The translations under genes and the position numbers were made by a program. A DNA stretch of 64,000 nt, from positions 4,026,001-4,090,000 of the forward strand of contig CP076546.1 of assembly GCA_018889975.1 (NCBI GenBank), given 5' to 3'. How positions within the stretch are numbered: the stretch's first letter is position 1; the number at the start of each line of letters is the position of its first letter. The notes under the pieces were generated by a model that had not been told where the DNA came from, did no database searches, and worked only from the letters and a program-made list of their open reading frames with translations. This document shows positions 26,375 through 32,972 of this stretch, in pieces. The DNA comes from Bacillus sp. NP157 (GTDB taxonomy: Bacteria > Pseudomonadota > Gammaproteobacteria > Xanthomonadales > Rhodanobacteraceae).

Positions 26375-26665
26375 TCAGTCAGCCGGCAACAGGCGGCCCA
26401 GCGGCATGAGCGGGCCGACCGGCAGCAGCTCGTAGTCCATGACGCCACCGGCGACCAGTGGCAGGGTGCCCAGCACGGTTTTCGCGTCTTCCAGCGAATC
26501 CACGTTCATCAGGAAAATGGGACCACGCTGGTCGGCGAACCAGAACTGCTCGACGTGCCCGTTGAGGTAGAGCTTGAGCGTGGCGCCGACCTCGGTGCCC
26601 ATGTACGGCTTGAGCACTTCAGGGGTGAGCGGCTGCAGCGGCGTTGCGATTGCCATGACTTTCAT
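26375..26665 (-). CDS. YciI/muconolactone-isomerase-like small protein
   Basis: A 96-residue cytosolic protein of the dimeric alpha-beta-barrel type: MKVMAIATPLQ at the start, FWFADQRGPIFLMNVDSLEDAKTVLGTLPLV in the middle and a Leu/Pro-rich end. This matches the group annotated as YCII-related or muconolactone delta-isomerase-like proteins, whose enzymatic role is mostly unproven. The start at 26665 is set by the fold; an in-frame upstream ATG would add 18 residues. It is divergent from the GlxA-type regulator (107-base gap), which may control it and perhaps the MFS-GNAT gene after it. Confidence 0.75.
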   Translation of the reverse strand: MKVMAIATPLQPLTPEVLKPYMGTEVGATLKLYLNGHVEQFWFADQRGPIFLMNVDSLEDAKTVLGTLPLVAGGVMDYELLPVGPLMPLGRLLPAD

Positions 26666-26772
26666 GGTGACGACCTCGTTTGCGGTGGGAAGGGAAGCAA
26701 CGGTGGTCAATCTACCCACCGGGGGTGGCCGGTGGTATCGTCGTAAATGACAATTTTAGAGTCGTTTACGCC

Positions 26773-27735
26773 ATGAAGATCGCCATCCTCGCGCTCGACG
26801 GCCTGTTCGACACCGGCCTGACCGTTTCCCTCGACACGCTCTCCATCGCGAACAACTTTTCTTCGCGCATGACGGGTAGCCGGCCGTTCGAGGTCTCGGT
26901 GACCGGCGTGAAGCGCAAGATCCGCACCGCGCAGGGGCTGTCGATTTCCACGTGTCCCGTAGGCGACTGCGGCACCCCGGACTGGGTTATCGTCCCGGCG
27001 CTCGCTACGTCGGCGCCGGATGCGCTGGTCGCTGCGCTCGGCAGGAAGGACGTATGCAAGGCCGGGGAGCAATTGCGTGAGTGGCACGCGCAGGGTGCGA
27101 GCATCGCGGCATCGTGCATCGGCTCCTTCATCCTGGCCGAGACCGGTTTGCTCGACGAGGGCGAAGCCACGACCACATGGTGGCTGGCTCCGCTGTTTCG
27201 CCAGCGCTACCCGGCCGTCGCGCTGGACGAAACGCGGATGCTGGTGCCTTCCGGCCGGCTGGTCACGACCGGCGCGGCGATGGGGCATCTGGATCTCGCC
27301 CTGTGGCTCGTGCGCAGGGTGAGCCCGGACCTCGCCGCCGTCGTCTCGCGCTATCTGCTGGCGGACATTCGTTCTTCGCAGGCGCCCTACATCATCCCCA
27401 ACCATCTCGCCCAGGCCGACCCGCTCATCGCGCAGTTTGAAAAATGGGCACGCGACCACCTGAAGGGCGGTTTCTCCCTGCAGGACGCCGCCAGAGCCCT
27501 CGCGACCAGCACCCGCACGCTGCAACGCCGCTGCGAGGCCGTGCTGGGGAAATCCCCGTTGTCGTATTTCCAGGACCTGCGCGTGGAACGCGCCCGCGCA
27601 TTGATCCAGGGCAACGAGCTGGACATCGAATCCGTCGCTGCGGAGGTTGGTTATGCGGATGGCGCTACGCTGCGAACATTGCTGCGGCAGAGGCTGGGGC
27701 GTGGTGTGCGGGAGTTGCGTGGGGATTTGCAGTAA
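26773..27735 (+). CDS. GlxA/FtrA-family transcriptional regulator (DJ-1/PfpI plus AraC HTH)
   Basis: A 320-residue regulator. Residues 1 to about 190 are a DJ-1/PfpI-type amidotransferase-like sensor domain (MKIAILALDGLFDTGL, and the nucleophile-elbow region IAASCIGSFILAETGLL). Residues about 215-318 are an AraC-type double helix-turn-helix (FSLQDAARALATSTRTLQRR and DIESVAAEVGYADGATLRTLL). Such proteins sense small metabolites and activate adjacent genes. ATG 26773 is chosen because the domain begins there; the frame is open 31 codons further upstream across the promoter region. It is divergent from the YciI-like and MFS-GNAT genes, which are its likely targets. Confidence 0.9.
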   Translation: MKIAILALDGLFDTGLTVSLDTLSIANNFSSRMTGSRPFEVSVTGVKRKIRTAQGLSISTCPVGDCGTPDWVIVPALATSAPDALVAALGRKDVCKAGEQLREWHAQGASIAASCIGSFILAETGLLDEGEATTTWWLAPLFRQRYPAVALDETRMLVPSGRLVTTGAAMGHLDLALWLVRRVSPDLAAVVSRYLLADIRSSQAPYIIPNHLAQADPLIAQFEKWARDHLKGGFSLQDAARALATSTRTLQRRCEAVLGKSPLSYFQDLRVERARALIQGNELDIESVAAEVGYADGATLRTLLRQRLGRGVRELRGDLQ

Positions 27736-27842
27736 CGCTCGGTTAGCCCGTGGCTAGCGCATTGCATCATCTCGCTATGGAACGAGGAAGACGCCAACAA
27801 GCGTCGCTGACTTGACCTGATGAGCCAAAGAAGGGGATTGGA

Positions 27843-28274
27843 ATGCGCTACCGCAATCTGTTGCCACTAATGGCCATGCTGGTGGCAGGAGTTGTCCACG
27901 ATGCGAGCGCGGATGACGTCCCGATCCGATCCCCCGGGCTTGCGGGAGTCACGCTCGCCGGAGCGAACCGGATCATGCGTCACGTCGTGTCCGAGGGACA
28001 CAGCAAAGGCGAGGCGTTTGAACAGGTGCCGAACAATGCCAGAGAGCGCGACTTCTATGTCTTCGAGGTTTTCAGGACAAACGCGAAAAATGGGGAGTCT
28101 GATGTCTCCGCGTTCATGGCGATCAGCAAGCGGAGCGGACGCATCGTCGTAACAGCGGGCGAATGGTGCTATCCGTACCCGGAGTACGACGACGATAAGG
28201 CGGCTACGCCGATCAAGCCGACGCCCGGCGCGGACCTGCCGGCTGCCTGCGAAGACCCGACGCTGGGCAAGTAG
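27843..28274 (+). CDS. Exported protein of unknown function
   Basis: A 143-residue protein with a signal peptide (residues 1 to about 23). The mature part is charged and shows alternating hydrophobic stretches (DFYVFEVFR, SAFMAISKRSGRIVVTAGEWCYPYPEY) suggesting a small beta-rich fold, with two Cys (about 119 and 137). I do not recognise the family. AAGGGG lies about 8 bases before ATG 27843. It follows the GlxA-type regulator by 107 bases on the same strand but is probably a separate unit. There are many small exported unknown proteins in this window, and nothing ties this one to a pathway. Confidence 0.65.
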   Translation: MRYRNLLPLMAMLVAGVVHDASADDVPIRSPGLAGVTLAGANRIMRHVVSEGHSKGEAFEQVPNNARERDFYVFEVFRTNAKNGESDVSAFMAISKRSGRIVVTAGEWCYPYPEYDDDKAATPIKPTPGADLPAACEDPTLGK

Positions 28275-28435
28275 TCAGCGCACGCTTTCGATGGAGGTGG
28301 CGGCCGTGTATGGCTCGGTATGTGTCGCCTGGGATGGCAGCATGCAGAGCATACGCGTCATAGGTATGGTGGGACTTGTGTGAATCATTTCGTTCCTGTT
28401 GAATCGCCGAACCATGCCGTTAAGGGAAGTAACGT

Positions 28436-29071
28436 ATGCTCGGTCAACGATTCCTTGTCATTTATTCCGGGTTACTCACCGCGGTCTTCGCGGTTTCGAT
28501 GCTGACCGGATTCGCGAGAAATCCGGCATCGTCATTCGACGAGATAAATGTTCAGCGTATTAATTTGCGCGAGCCCGATGGCACGCTCCGGATGGTCATA
28601 ACCGACGGCGCCAGGATGCCAGGTGTAATCATCAAGGGTAAGGAGCAGCCCAAGGAAGACCGCCCGCAGGCCGGGATGATCTTCTACAACGACGAAGGCT
28701 CCGAGAATGGTGGCCTTATTTTCGGGGGAAAGCGTCTCGCTAACGGCGACGTCGTCGATGCGGGCGGAAGCCTTTCGTTCGACCGCTATAACGCGAACGA
28801 AGTTGTGAAGCTGATCGGCGTCAACGACAAGTCGGATGATTTCGCAGGCTTGATCATTTCCGATAGCAAGGAAAATGCACGCGGCCATCGCCGAGTGTGG
28901 GTCGGCAAGACGGATGACGGGCTGGCCTCGCTCGCCCTGATGGATGCGAAGGGAAACGAGCGTATCCAACTGAAGGTGCCTGCAGACGGTACGCCTGAGA
29001 TCAATTTCCTCGACGAGCATGGGGCGGTCGTCAAAGTGATCAAAGGGGATGGCGCCGCGTTGCGGCAGTAA
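28436..29071 (+). CDS. Membrane-anchored beta-repeat protein of unknown function
   Basis: A 211-residue protein with one N-terminal membrane anchor (residues about 5-26) and no cleavage site that I can see. The exposed part repeats a short pattern in which a hydrophobic strand is followed by an Asp-Gly turn: INLREPDGTLRMVITD, VWVGKTDDGLASLALMDAKG, IQLKVPADGTPEINFLDEHG. This suggests a repetitive beta-sheet or solenoid facing the periplasm. Proteins of this look are found in many bacteria, but I know no function. GGGAAGTA lies about 8 bases before ATG 28436. It is monocistronic, with 161 bases of AT-richer sequence upstream that presumably hold the promoter. Confidence 0.65.
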   Translation: MLGQRFLVIYSGLLTAVFAVSMLTGFARNPASSFDEINVQRINLREPDGTLRMVITDGARMPGVIIKGKEQPKEDRPQAGMIFYNDEGSENGGLIFGGKRLANGDVVDAGGSLSFDRYNANEVVKLIGVNDKSDDFAGLIISDSKENARGHRRVWVGKTDDGLASLALMDAKGNERIQLKVPADGTPEINFLDEHGAVVKVIKGDGAALRQ

Positions 29072-29100
29072 TCCGCCCTCGAAGGTATTGCGCTTCGCAG

Positions 29101-29331
29101 CTACTCGTCGCTCGACGACGAGCGGTCAAGCTGGAAGACATCGGCTATGGGTATGGCCAGTGCTTCGGCGATCTGCAACGCAAGAAGGGTGGACGGAATG
29201 AACACTCCGTTTTCGACGGTGTTGATGGTTTTGCGTGCGACACCCACCCGCTCCGCCAATTCGGCTTGCGTGAGCTTGGCCGCGATTCGCAGTGCCTTCA
29301 AATGCACCACCAGCTTCGGTCGACTAAGCAT
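29101..29331 (-). CDS. Small XRE-family helix-turn-helix regulator (YozG-like)
   Basis: A 76-residue DNA-binding protein that is nearly all helix-turn-helix: LVVHLKALRIAAKLTQAELAERVGVARKTINTVENG, a textbook XRE/Cro domain, followed by the usual second helix pair and an acidic Ser-rich tail. Its start at 29331 overlaps the stop of the membrane protein gene by 8 bases, so the two are co-translated. Small XRE regulators paired with a short integral membrane protein are common; the regulator usually represses the pair. The three tandem palindromes upstream of the pair (29813-29864) are the obvious candidate operators. An upstream in-frame start at 29379 is less likely. Confidence 0.85.
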   Translation of the reverse strand: MLSRPKLVVHLKALRIAAKLTQAELAERVGVARKTINTVENGVFIPSTLLALQIAEALAIPIADVFQLDRSSSSDE

Positions 29332-29779
29332 GCTGGGCGCGCCATTCGAAGAGCACGAATGCCAGCACGGTCGCGACAACGCCCATATCCGTGGCGCTGC
29401 GACCGATCATCAGCCCATCGACGTTGATCAGGTGGGACGTAACCAGCCCATATCCGATAACTGACGCAATGCTGGACACCGTGAAGCCGACGGTGAAAGC
29501 GCCGCGCACATGCGCCCGGGTCATCTCGTCGTTCAGATAGGCCTGCACCGGTGCCGTGGTCGACACGAAGCCGGCCCGCAGCACCGTAAGGAAGAGGATG
29601 CCGACCCATACCGCCCAGAACCAGAAGTCCACTTGAGGCGAGATGTTCCCCTGGCCGTGGCCAAGGCCAAGCGCAATTTGCGCAGCAGCGAAGAGCACCA
29701 CCTGTACGAGCAGGCTTACGGTTCGAATGCGATCGAGCCTGGCAATGGTCTCTCCAGAAACGGCGTGGTGGGTAGGCAT
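29324..29779 (-). CDS. Four-helix integral membrane protein paired with an XRE regulator
   Basis: A 151-residue inner-membrane protein with four hydrophobic segments (about residues 20-38, 52-68, 92-112 and 126-144). Between the second and third lies a conserved-looking polar loop (VSTTAPVQAYLNDEMTRAHVRGAF). It belongs to the loose class of small membrane proteins encoded just ahead of YozG-like XRE regulators. No enzymatic motif is visible. It may act as a sensor or anti-regulator for the HTH protein, or be the regulated effector. It is the first gene of the pair and lies 33 bases downstream of the triple operator array. Confidence 0.7.
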   Translation of the reverse strand: MPTHHAVSGETIARLDRIRTVSLLVQVVLFAAAQIALGLGHGQGNISPQVDFWFWAVWVGILFLTVLRAGFVSTTAPVQAYLNDEMTRAHVRGAFTVGFTVSSIASVIGYGLVTSHLINVDGLMIGRSATDMGVVATVLAFVLFEWRAQHA

Positions 29780-29812
29780 TGCGATTCCTTCAGTGACGGG
29801 TTCAGGCGATCT

Positions 29813-29864
29813 GTAACCCTGAGGTGACTTGTAACCTTAGGGTGACTTGTAACCTTGAGGTTAC
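29813..29864. promoter_or_regulatory. Three tandem 16-bp palindromic operators, 18-bp period
   Basis: Units at 29813-29828, 29831-29846 and 29849-29864 are GTAACCCTGAGGTGAC, GTAACCTTAGGGTGAC and GTAACCTTGAGGTTAC. Each is separated by TT. The third is a perfect GTAACCT/AGGTTAC dyad with a 2-base centre; the others differ at a few positions. The array lies 34-85 bases upstream of the membrane protein/XRE pair (minus strand) and about 135 bases upstream of ntrB (plus strand). The XRE protein is the likely binder. Seen: repeat and symmetry. Inferred: repression with cooperative filling. Confidence 0.7.
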
Positions 29865-29962
29865 TTTTCGTCAAGCCTGTGACGAAGGCGACCGCCCATT
29901 GGGTGGCGCGACCGGTTCGTTACGAGCATGGGAATCCGTCCGCGATATAGGAATCCGTCCGG

Positions 29963-29998
29963 TTGCACCGCACCATTTCCCTCCCTACATTGGTGCAA
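29963..29998 (+). promoter_or_regulatory. GCACC/GGTGC dyad over the ntrB start (NtrC-like half-sites)
   Basis: TTGCACC at 29963-29969 and GGTGCAA at 29992-29998 form a 7-bp dyad around a 22-base centre, and an extra GCACCA at 29970-29975 pairs with TGGTGC at 29991-29996. NtrC sites have these half-sites but with about 3-5 bases between them; here the inner pair is 15 apart, one helical turn more. The dyad reaches into the ntrB ATG and could also be an RNA hairpin hiding the start. Autoregulation is an inference. Confidence 0.35.
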
Positions 29999-31011
29999 TG
30001 AATGCACCGGATCAGGCGGAACTGTTGACATTGCTGGGCACGGGGCTTGCCGTGGTGGGCCCGGACCTCTGCGTCACGTGGCTCAACCCGGCCTTGGGCG
30101 AGGTGCTCGAAGTCGGCCCACGCACGGCTGTCGGCCACCCGCTGGCCCAGCTCATGCGCGAGCCGGCGCTGGCCAGCCAGCTGGCGCGGACGGCCGCGGA
30201 AGGGCGCGGCTTCAACCTCCGCGGCGTCACCTTCGGCGTCGCCAGGGGCCGCGAAGTCACCGCCGACCTGTCGCTGCAGCCGATCGGCGATGGCCGCGTC
30301 CTGGTTGAAGTCCATCCGCTCGCTGCCGACGTCGGCGCGCATGGCACGCCACTCTCCGCGACGCTGCGCGGTTTCGCCCACGAAGTGAAGAACCCGCTGG
30401 CCGGCCTGCGTGGCGCGGCGCAGCTGCTGGAACGCCGCGTCGCCGACGACGACCTGCGCCAGCTGGCCGCGATGGTGATCGCCGAAGCCGACCGGCTGGC
30501 CGCGCTGGCCGATGGCCTGCTACGCCACCGCGGTGCGGCGCGGATCGGGCCGGTCAACATCCATGAACTGCTCGAACGCCTCGAAGGACTGGTCACCGCC
30601 GAAGCCGACGCGCCCCGCGTGCGCCACGACTACGACCCGAGCCTCCCGGACGTCACCGGCGATGGCGACCGCCTGTTGCAAGTGCTGCTCAACCTCACCC
30701 GTAACGCGGCCGAAGCCGGCGCACGCACGATCACCCTGCGCACGCGCATCGAGCACGGCGCGCGGCTGGGCGAACGCACGGTACGCGCCGCGCTGCGCGT
30801 CGACGTCATCGACGATGGCCCCGGTGTCGCCGACGACATGCGCGACGTGTTGTTCCAGCCGCTGGTCAGCGGACGCCCCGATGGCACGGGCCTGGGCCTC
30901 GCGCTGTCGCGCGAGATCGCGCTGGAACACGGCGGCGACCTGCGTTGCGTAAGCCATCCGGGCGACACCGTGTTTTCCCTGTACCTGCCGATGGAGCGCC
31001 CGCATGAGTGA
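29998..31011 (+). CDS. ntrB: Nitrogen regulation sensor histidine kinase NtrB (GlnL)
   Basis: A 337-residue soluble kinase. PAS domain at about 5-110, HisKA with the phospho-His in GFAHEVKNPLAGLRGAAQLLE (near residue 127), and HATPase_c with NLTRNAAEA (N box), DDGPGV and GTGLGLALS (G boxes). The HEVKNPLAG signature and the missing transmembrane segments are characteristic of NtrB, the cytoplasmic kinase/phosphatase that responds to PII (nitrogen status) and phosphorylates NtrC. ATG 29998 is set by the family N-terminus; the longer frame from 29824 runs through promoter sequence. It overlaps ntrC by 8 bases. No glnA is adjacent in the window. Confidence 0.92.
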   Translation: MNAPDQAELLTLLGTGLAVVGPDLCVTWLNPALGEVLEVGPRTAVGHPLAQLMREPALASQLARTAAEGRGFNLRGVTFGVARGREVTADLSLQPIGDGRVLVEVHPLAADVGAHGTPLSATLRGFAHEVKNPLAGLRGAAQLLERRVADDDLRQLAAMVIAEADRLAALADGLLRHRGAARIGPVNIHELLERLEGLVTAEADAPRVRHDYDPSLPDVTGDGDRLLQVLLNLTRNAAEAGARTITLRTRIEHGARLGERTVRAALRVDVIDDGPGVADDMRDVLFQPLVSGRPDGTGLGLALSREIALEHGGDLRCVSHPGDTVFSLYLPMERPHE

Positions 31012-32395
31012 GATCTGGATCGCCGACGACGATCGCGGCGTGCGCTTCGTGCTCGCGGAAGCCCTGCGCGATGCCGGCCATGCCGTCCGCGAATTCAGCG
31101 CGGGCGACGCGGTGCGGGCCGCACTGGAAGAGAGCCGGCCGGCCCTGCTGGTGACCGACGTGCGCATGCCCGGCGAGAACGGCTTGCGCCTGCTCGAAGA
31201 CCTCACCCGGCGGAACATCGGTCCGGTGATCGTCATGAGCGCGTTCACCGACGTCGCGACGACGGCCGCGGCGTATCGCGCGGGCGCGGCGGACTACCTG
31301 GCCAAGCCGTTCGACCTCGACCAGGCGGTCGAGACCGTCGAGCGTGCGCTCACCGCGGCGAACGAAGAAATCAGCATCCCGCCGCAGCGGGGCGATGCGC
31401 ATGCGTTGATCGGCGAGAGCCCGGCCATGCGCGAAGTGTTCCGGCTTATCGGACGCGTCGCCGCCAGCGATCTCAACGTGTTGATCACCGGCGAGACCGG
31501 CACCGGCAAGGAACTGGTCGCGCGTGCACTGCACGAAGAGAGCGCGCGTGCGGGCAAACCGTATGTCGCGTTGAACACGGCGGCCATTCCGGCCGACCTG
31601 CTCGAGAGCGAGCTGTTCGGCCACGAGGCGGGCGCATTCACGGGCGCCACCCGGCGCGTGGCGGGACGCTTCGAGCAGGCCGACGCCGGCACGCTGTTCC
31701 TCGATGAGATCGGCGACATGCCGCTCGGCCTGCAGACCCGCCTGCTGCGCGTGCTCGCCGGTGGCGAGTTCTACCGCGTGGGCGGTCGCGAGCTGATGCA
31801 CGGGAACGTGCGCATCATCGCCGCTACCCACCAGGACCTGGATGCCCGCGTCGCACAGGGCCTGTTTCGTGCGGACCTCAAGCACCGGCTCGATGTCGTC
31901 CGCATTCCGTTGCCGTCGTTGCGCGAGCGGCGCGGCGACATCCCCCTGCTGGCGCGGCATTTCCTCGCCCAGGCGTCCACCGAACTGAACCTGCCGTCCA
32001 AGCGTTTCTCGCGTGGTGCGATGAAGCTCGTCGAGCAACGCGACTACCCGGGCAACGTGCGCGAACTGGAGAACCTCTGCCGCCGCCTCGCCGTGGTGGC
32101 ACCGGGCGTGGAGATCCAGGCGGCCGACCTTGGCGCCTTGCCCGCGCGTGCCACGCGTAGCGGCGAGTGGACCGAGGCCTTGCGTACCTGGGCGCAGGAT
32201 GCGCTGGCACAGGGCGAGATCGACATCCACGCCCGCGCCCGCGATGCGCTCGACAAAACCTTGCTGCAAGCCGCGCTGATCGCCAACGACGGTCATCGCC
32301 AGCAGGCCGCGATCGCCCTGGGTGTCGGCCGCAACACGCTCACGCGTAAACTCGGCGCATCGCGCAAACGACGCCCTTCGACGGACCTGACATGA
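31004..32395 (+). CDS. ntrC: Nitrogen regulation response regulator NtrC (GlnG), sigma-54 activator
   Basis: A 463-residue NtrC-class activator. Receiver (1-120, phospho-Asp in [13 protein letters not shown]); AAA+ domain (about 138-370) with Walker A GETGTGKE, the sigma-54 contact loop GAFTGA, Walker [10 protein letters not shown] and arginine-finger region [13 protein letters not shown]; and a C-terminal Fis-type HTH ([19 protein letters not shown], about 433-452). It activates sigma-54 promoters of nitrogen-assimilation genes when phosphorylated by NtrB. It overlaps ntrB by 8 bases and the next GNAT gene by 4, so all three are translated from one message. Confidence 0.94.
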   Translation: MSEIWIADDDRGVRFVLAEALRDAGHAVREFSAGDAVRAALEESRPALLVTDVRMPGENGLRLLEDLTRRNIGPVIVMSAFTDVATTAAAYRAGAADYLAKPFDLDQAVETVERALTAANEEISIPPQRGDAHALIGESPAMREVFRLIGRVAASDLNVLITGETGTGKELVARALHEESARAGKPYVALNTAAIPADLLESELFGHEAGAFTGATRRVAGRFEQADAGTLFLDEIGDMPLGLQTRLLRVLAGGEFYRVGGRELMHGNVRIIAATHQDLDARVAQGLFRADLKHRLDVVRIPLPSLRERRGDIPLLARHFLAQASTELNLPSKRFSRGAMKLVEQRDYPGNVRELENLCRRLAVVAPGVEIQAADLGALPARATRSGEWTEALRTWAQDALAQGEIDIHARARDALDKTLLQAALIANDGHRQQAAIALGVGRNTLTRKLGASRKRRPSTDLT

Positions 32396-32844
32396 GTATT
32401 GAAGTACGCCGCGCCACGGCGGCCGACGCGGATGCCATCGCCGGCTGGAACATCGCGATGGCGTGGGAAACCGAAGAAAAGCAGCTGGACCCGGAGACGA
32501 TCGGACGCGGCGTGCGCGCGGTGTTCGGCGAGCCAAGGCGTGGGTTTTATCTCGTCGCGGAGCAGGACGGCGTGCCGGTGGGCTGCCTGATGGTCACCTA
32601 CGAGTGGAGCGACTGGCGATGCGGCGACTTCTGGTGGGTGCAGAGTGTCTACGTGGCACCGGAAGCGCGGCGCGGTGGGGTGTTCCGGGCACTGTATGCC
32701 GAGGTGAAGGCCTTGGCGGAAAGCGCGGGTGCGGTCGGCGTGCGGCTATATGTCGAGACGGAGAACGCGCGTGCGCAGGCGACGTATGGCGGGCTGGGGA
32801 TGGAACGCTGCCATTACTACATGTACGAGCAGATGCTCACCTGA
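32392..32844 (+). CDS. GNAT-family N-acetyltransferase
   Basis: A 150-residue stand-alone acetyltransferase. It starts [19 protein letters not shown], contains the strand-loop VQSVYVAPEARRGGVFRALY (motif A, acetyl-CoA binding, near residues 83-102) and the tail VGVRLYVETENARAQATYGGLGME (motif B). The substrate is unknown; closest in look to ribosomal-protein or small-molecule acetyltransferases of the general GNAT annotation. Its ATG overlaps the ntrC stop (ATGA), making it the third cistron of the ntr operon, an unusual but not necessarily meaningful place. The stop lies 12 bases before a REP element. Confidence 0.88.
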   Translation: MSIEVRRATAADADAIAGWNIAMAWETEEKQLDPETIGRGVRAVFGEPRRGFYLVAEQDGVPVGCLMVTYEWSDWRCGDFWWVQSVYVAPEARRGGVFRALYAEVKALAESAGAVGVRLYVETENARAQATYGGLGMERCHYYMYEQMLT

Positions 32845-32856
32845 CACCCCGCCGTT

Positions 32857-32879
32857 TGTAGGAGCGCGCCTGCGCGCGA
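32857..32879 (+). repeat. REP palindrome, copy 1 of an inverted pair
   Basis: A 23-base element: TGTAGGAGC, then two short GC inverted arms (GCGCG and CGCGC) around CCTG, then GA. It has the GTAG tetranucleotide 5' of a GC hairpin typical of REP elements mobilised by RAYT (TnpA-REP) proteins. It lies 12 bases beyond the GNAT stop in the convergent junction with the GGDEF-EAL gene. Identical copies are at 38744 and 44047. Confidence 0.85.
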
Positions 32880-32949
32880 ATGGGGTTTCGGCGGCGGTTG
32901 GTTTTTGCGAATTGGGATAATTTGGTTTGTAGGTTGTCGCCAAAAGATG

Positions 32950-32972
32950 TCGCGCACAGGTGCGCTCCTACA
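32950..32972 (-). repeat. REP palindrome, copy 2 (inverted), overlapping a stop codon
   Basis: A reverse-complement copy with three substitutions (GCGCACCTGTGCGC in the hairpin, still self-complementary). Its GTAG head contains the TAG stop (32968-32970) of the GGDEF-EAL gene on the minus strand. Together with copy 1 it brackets 70 bases and could fold into a large BIME-like structure in RNA from either strand. Confidence 0.85.
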
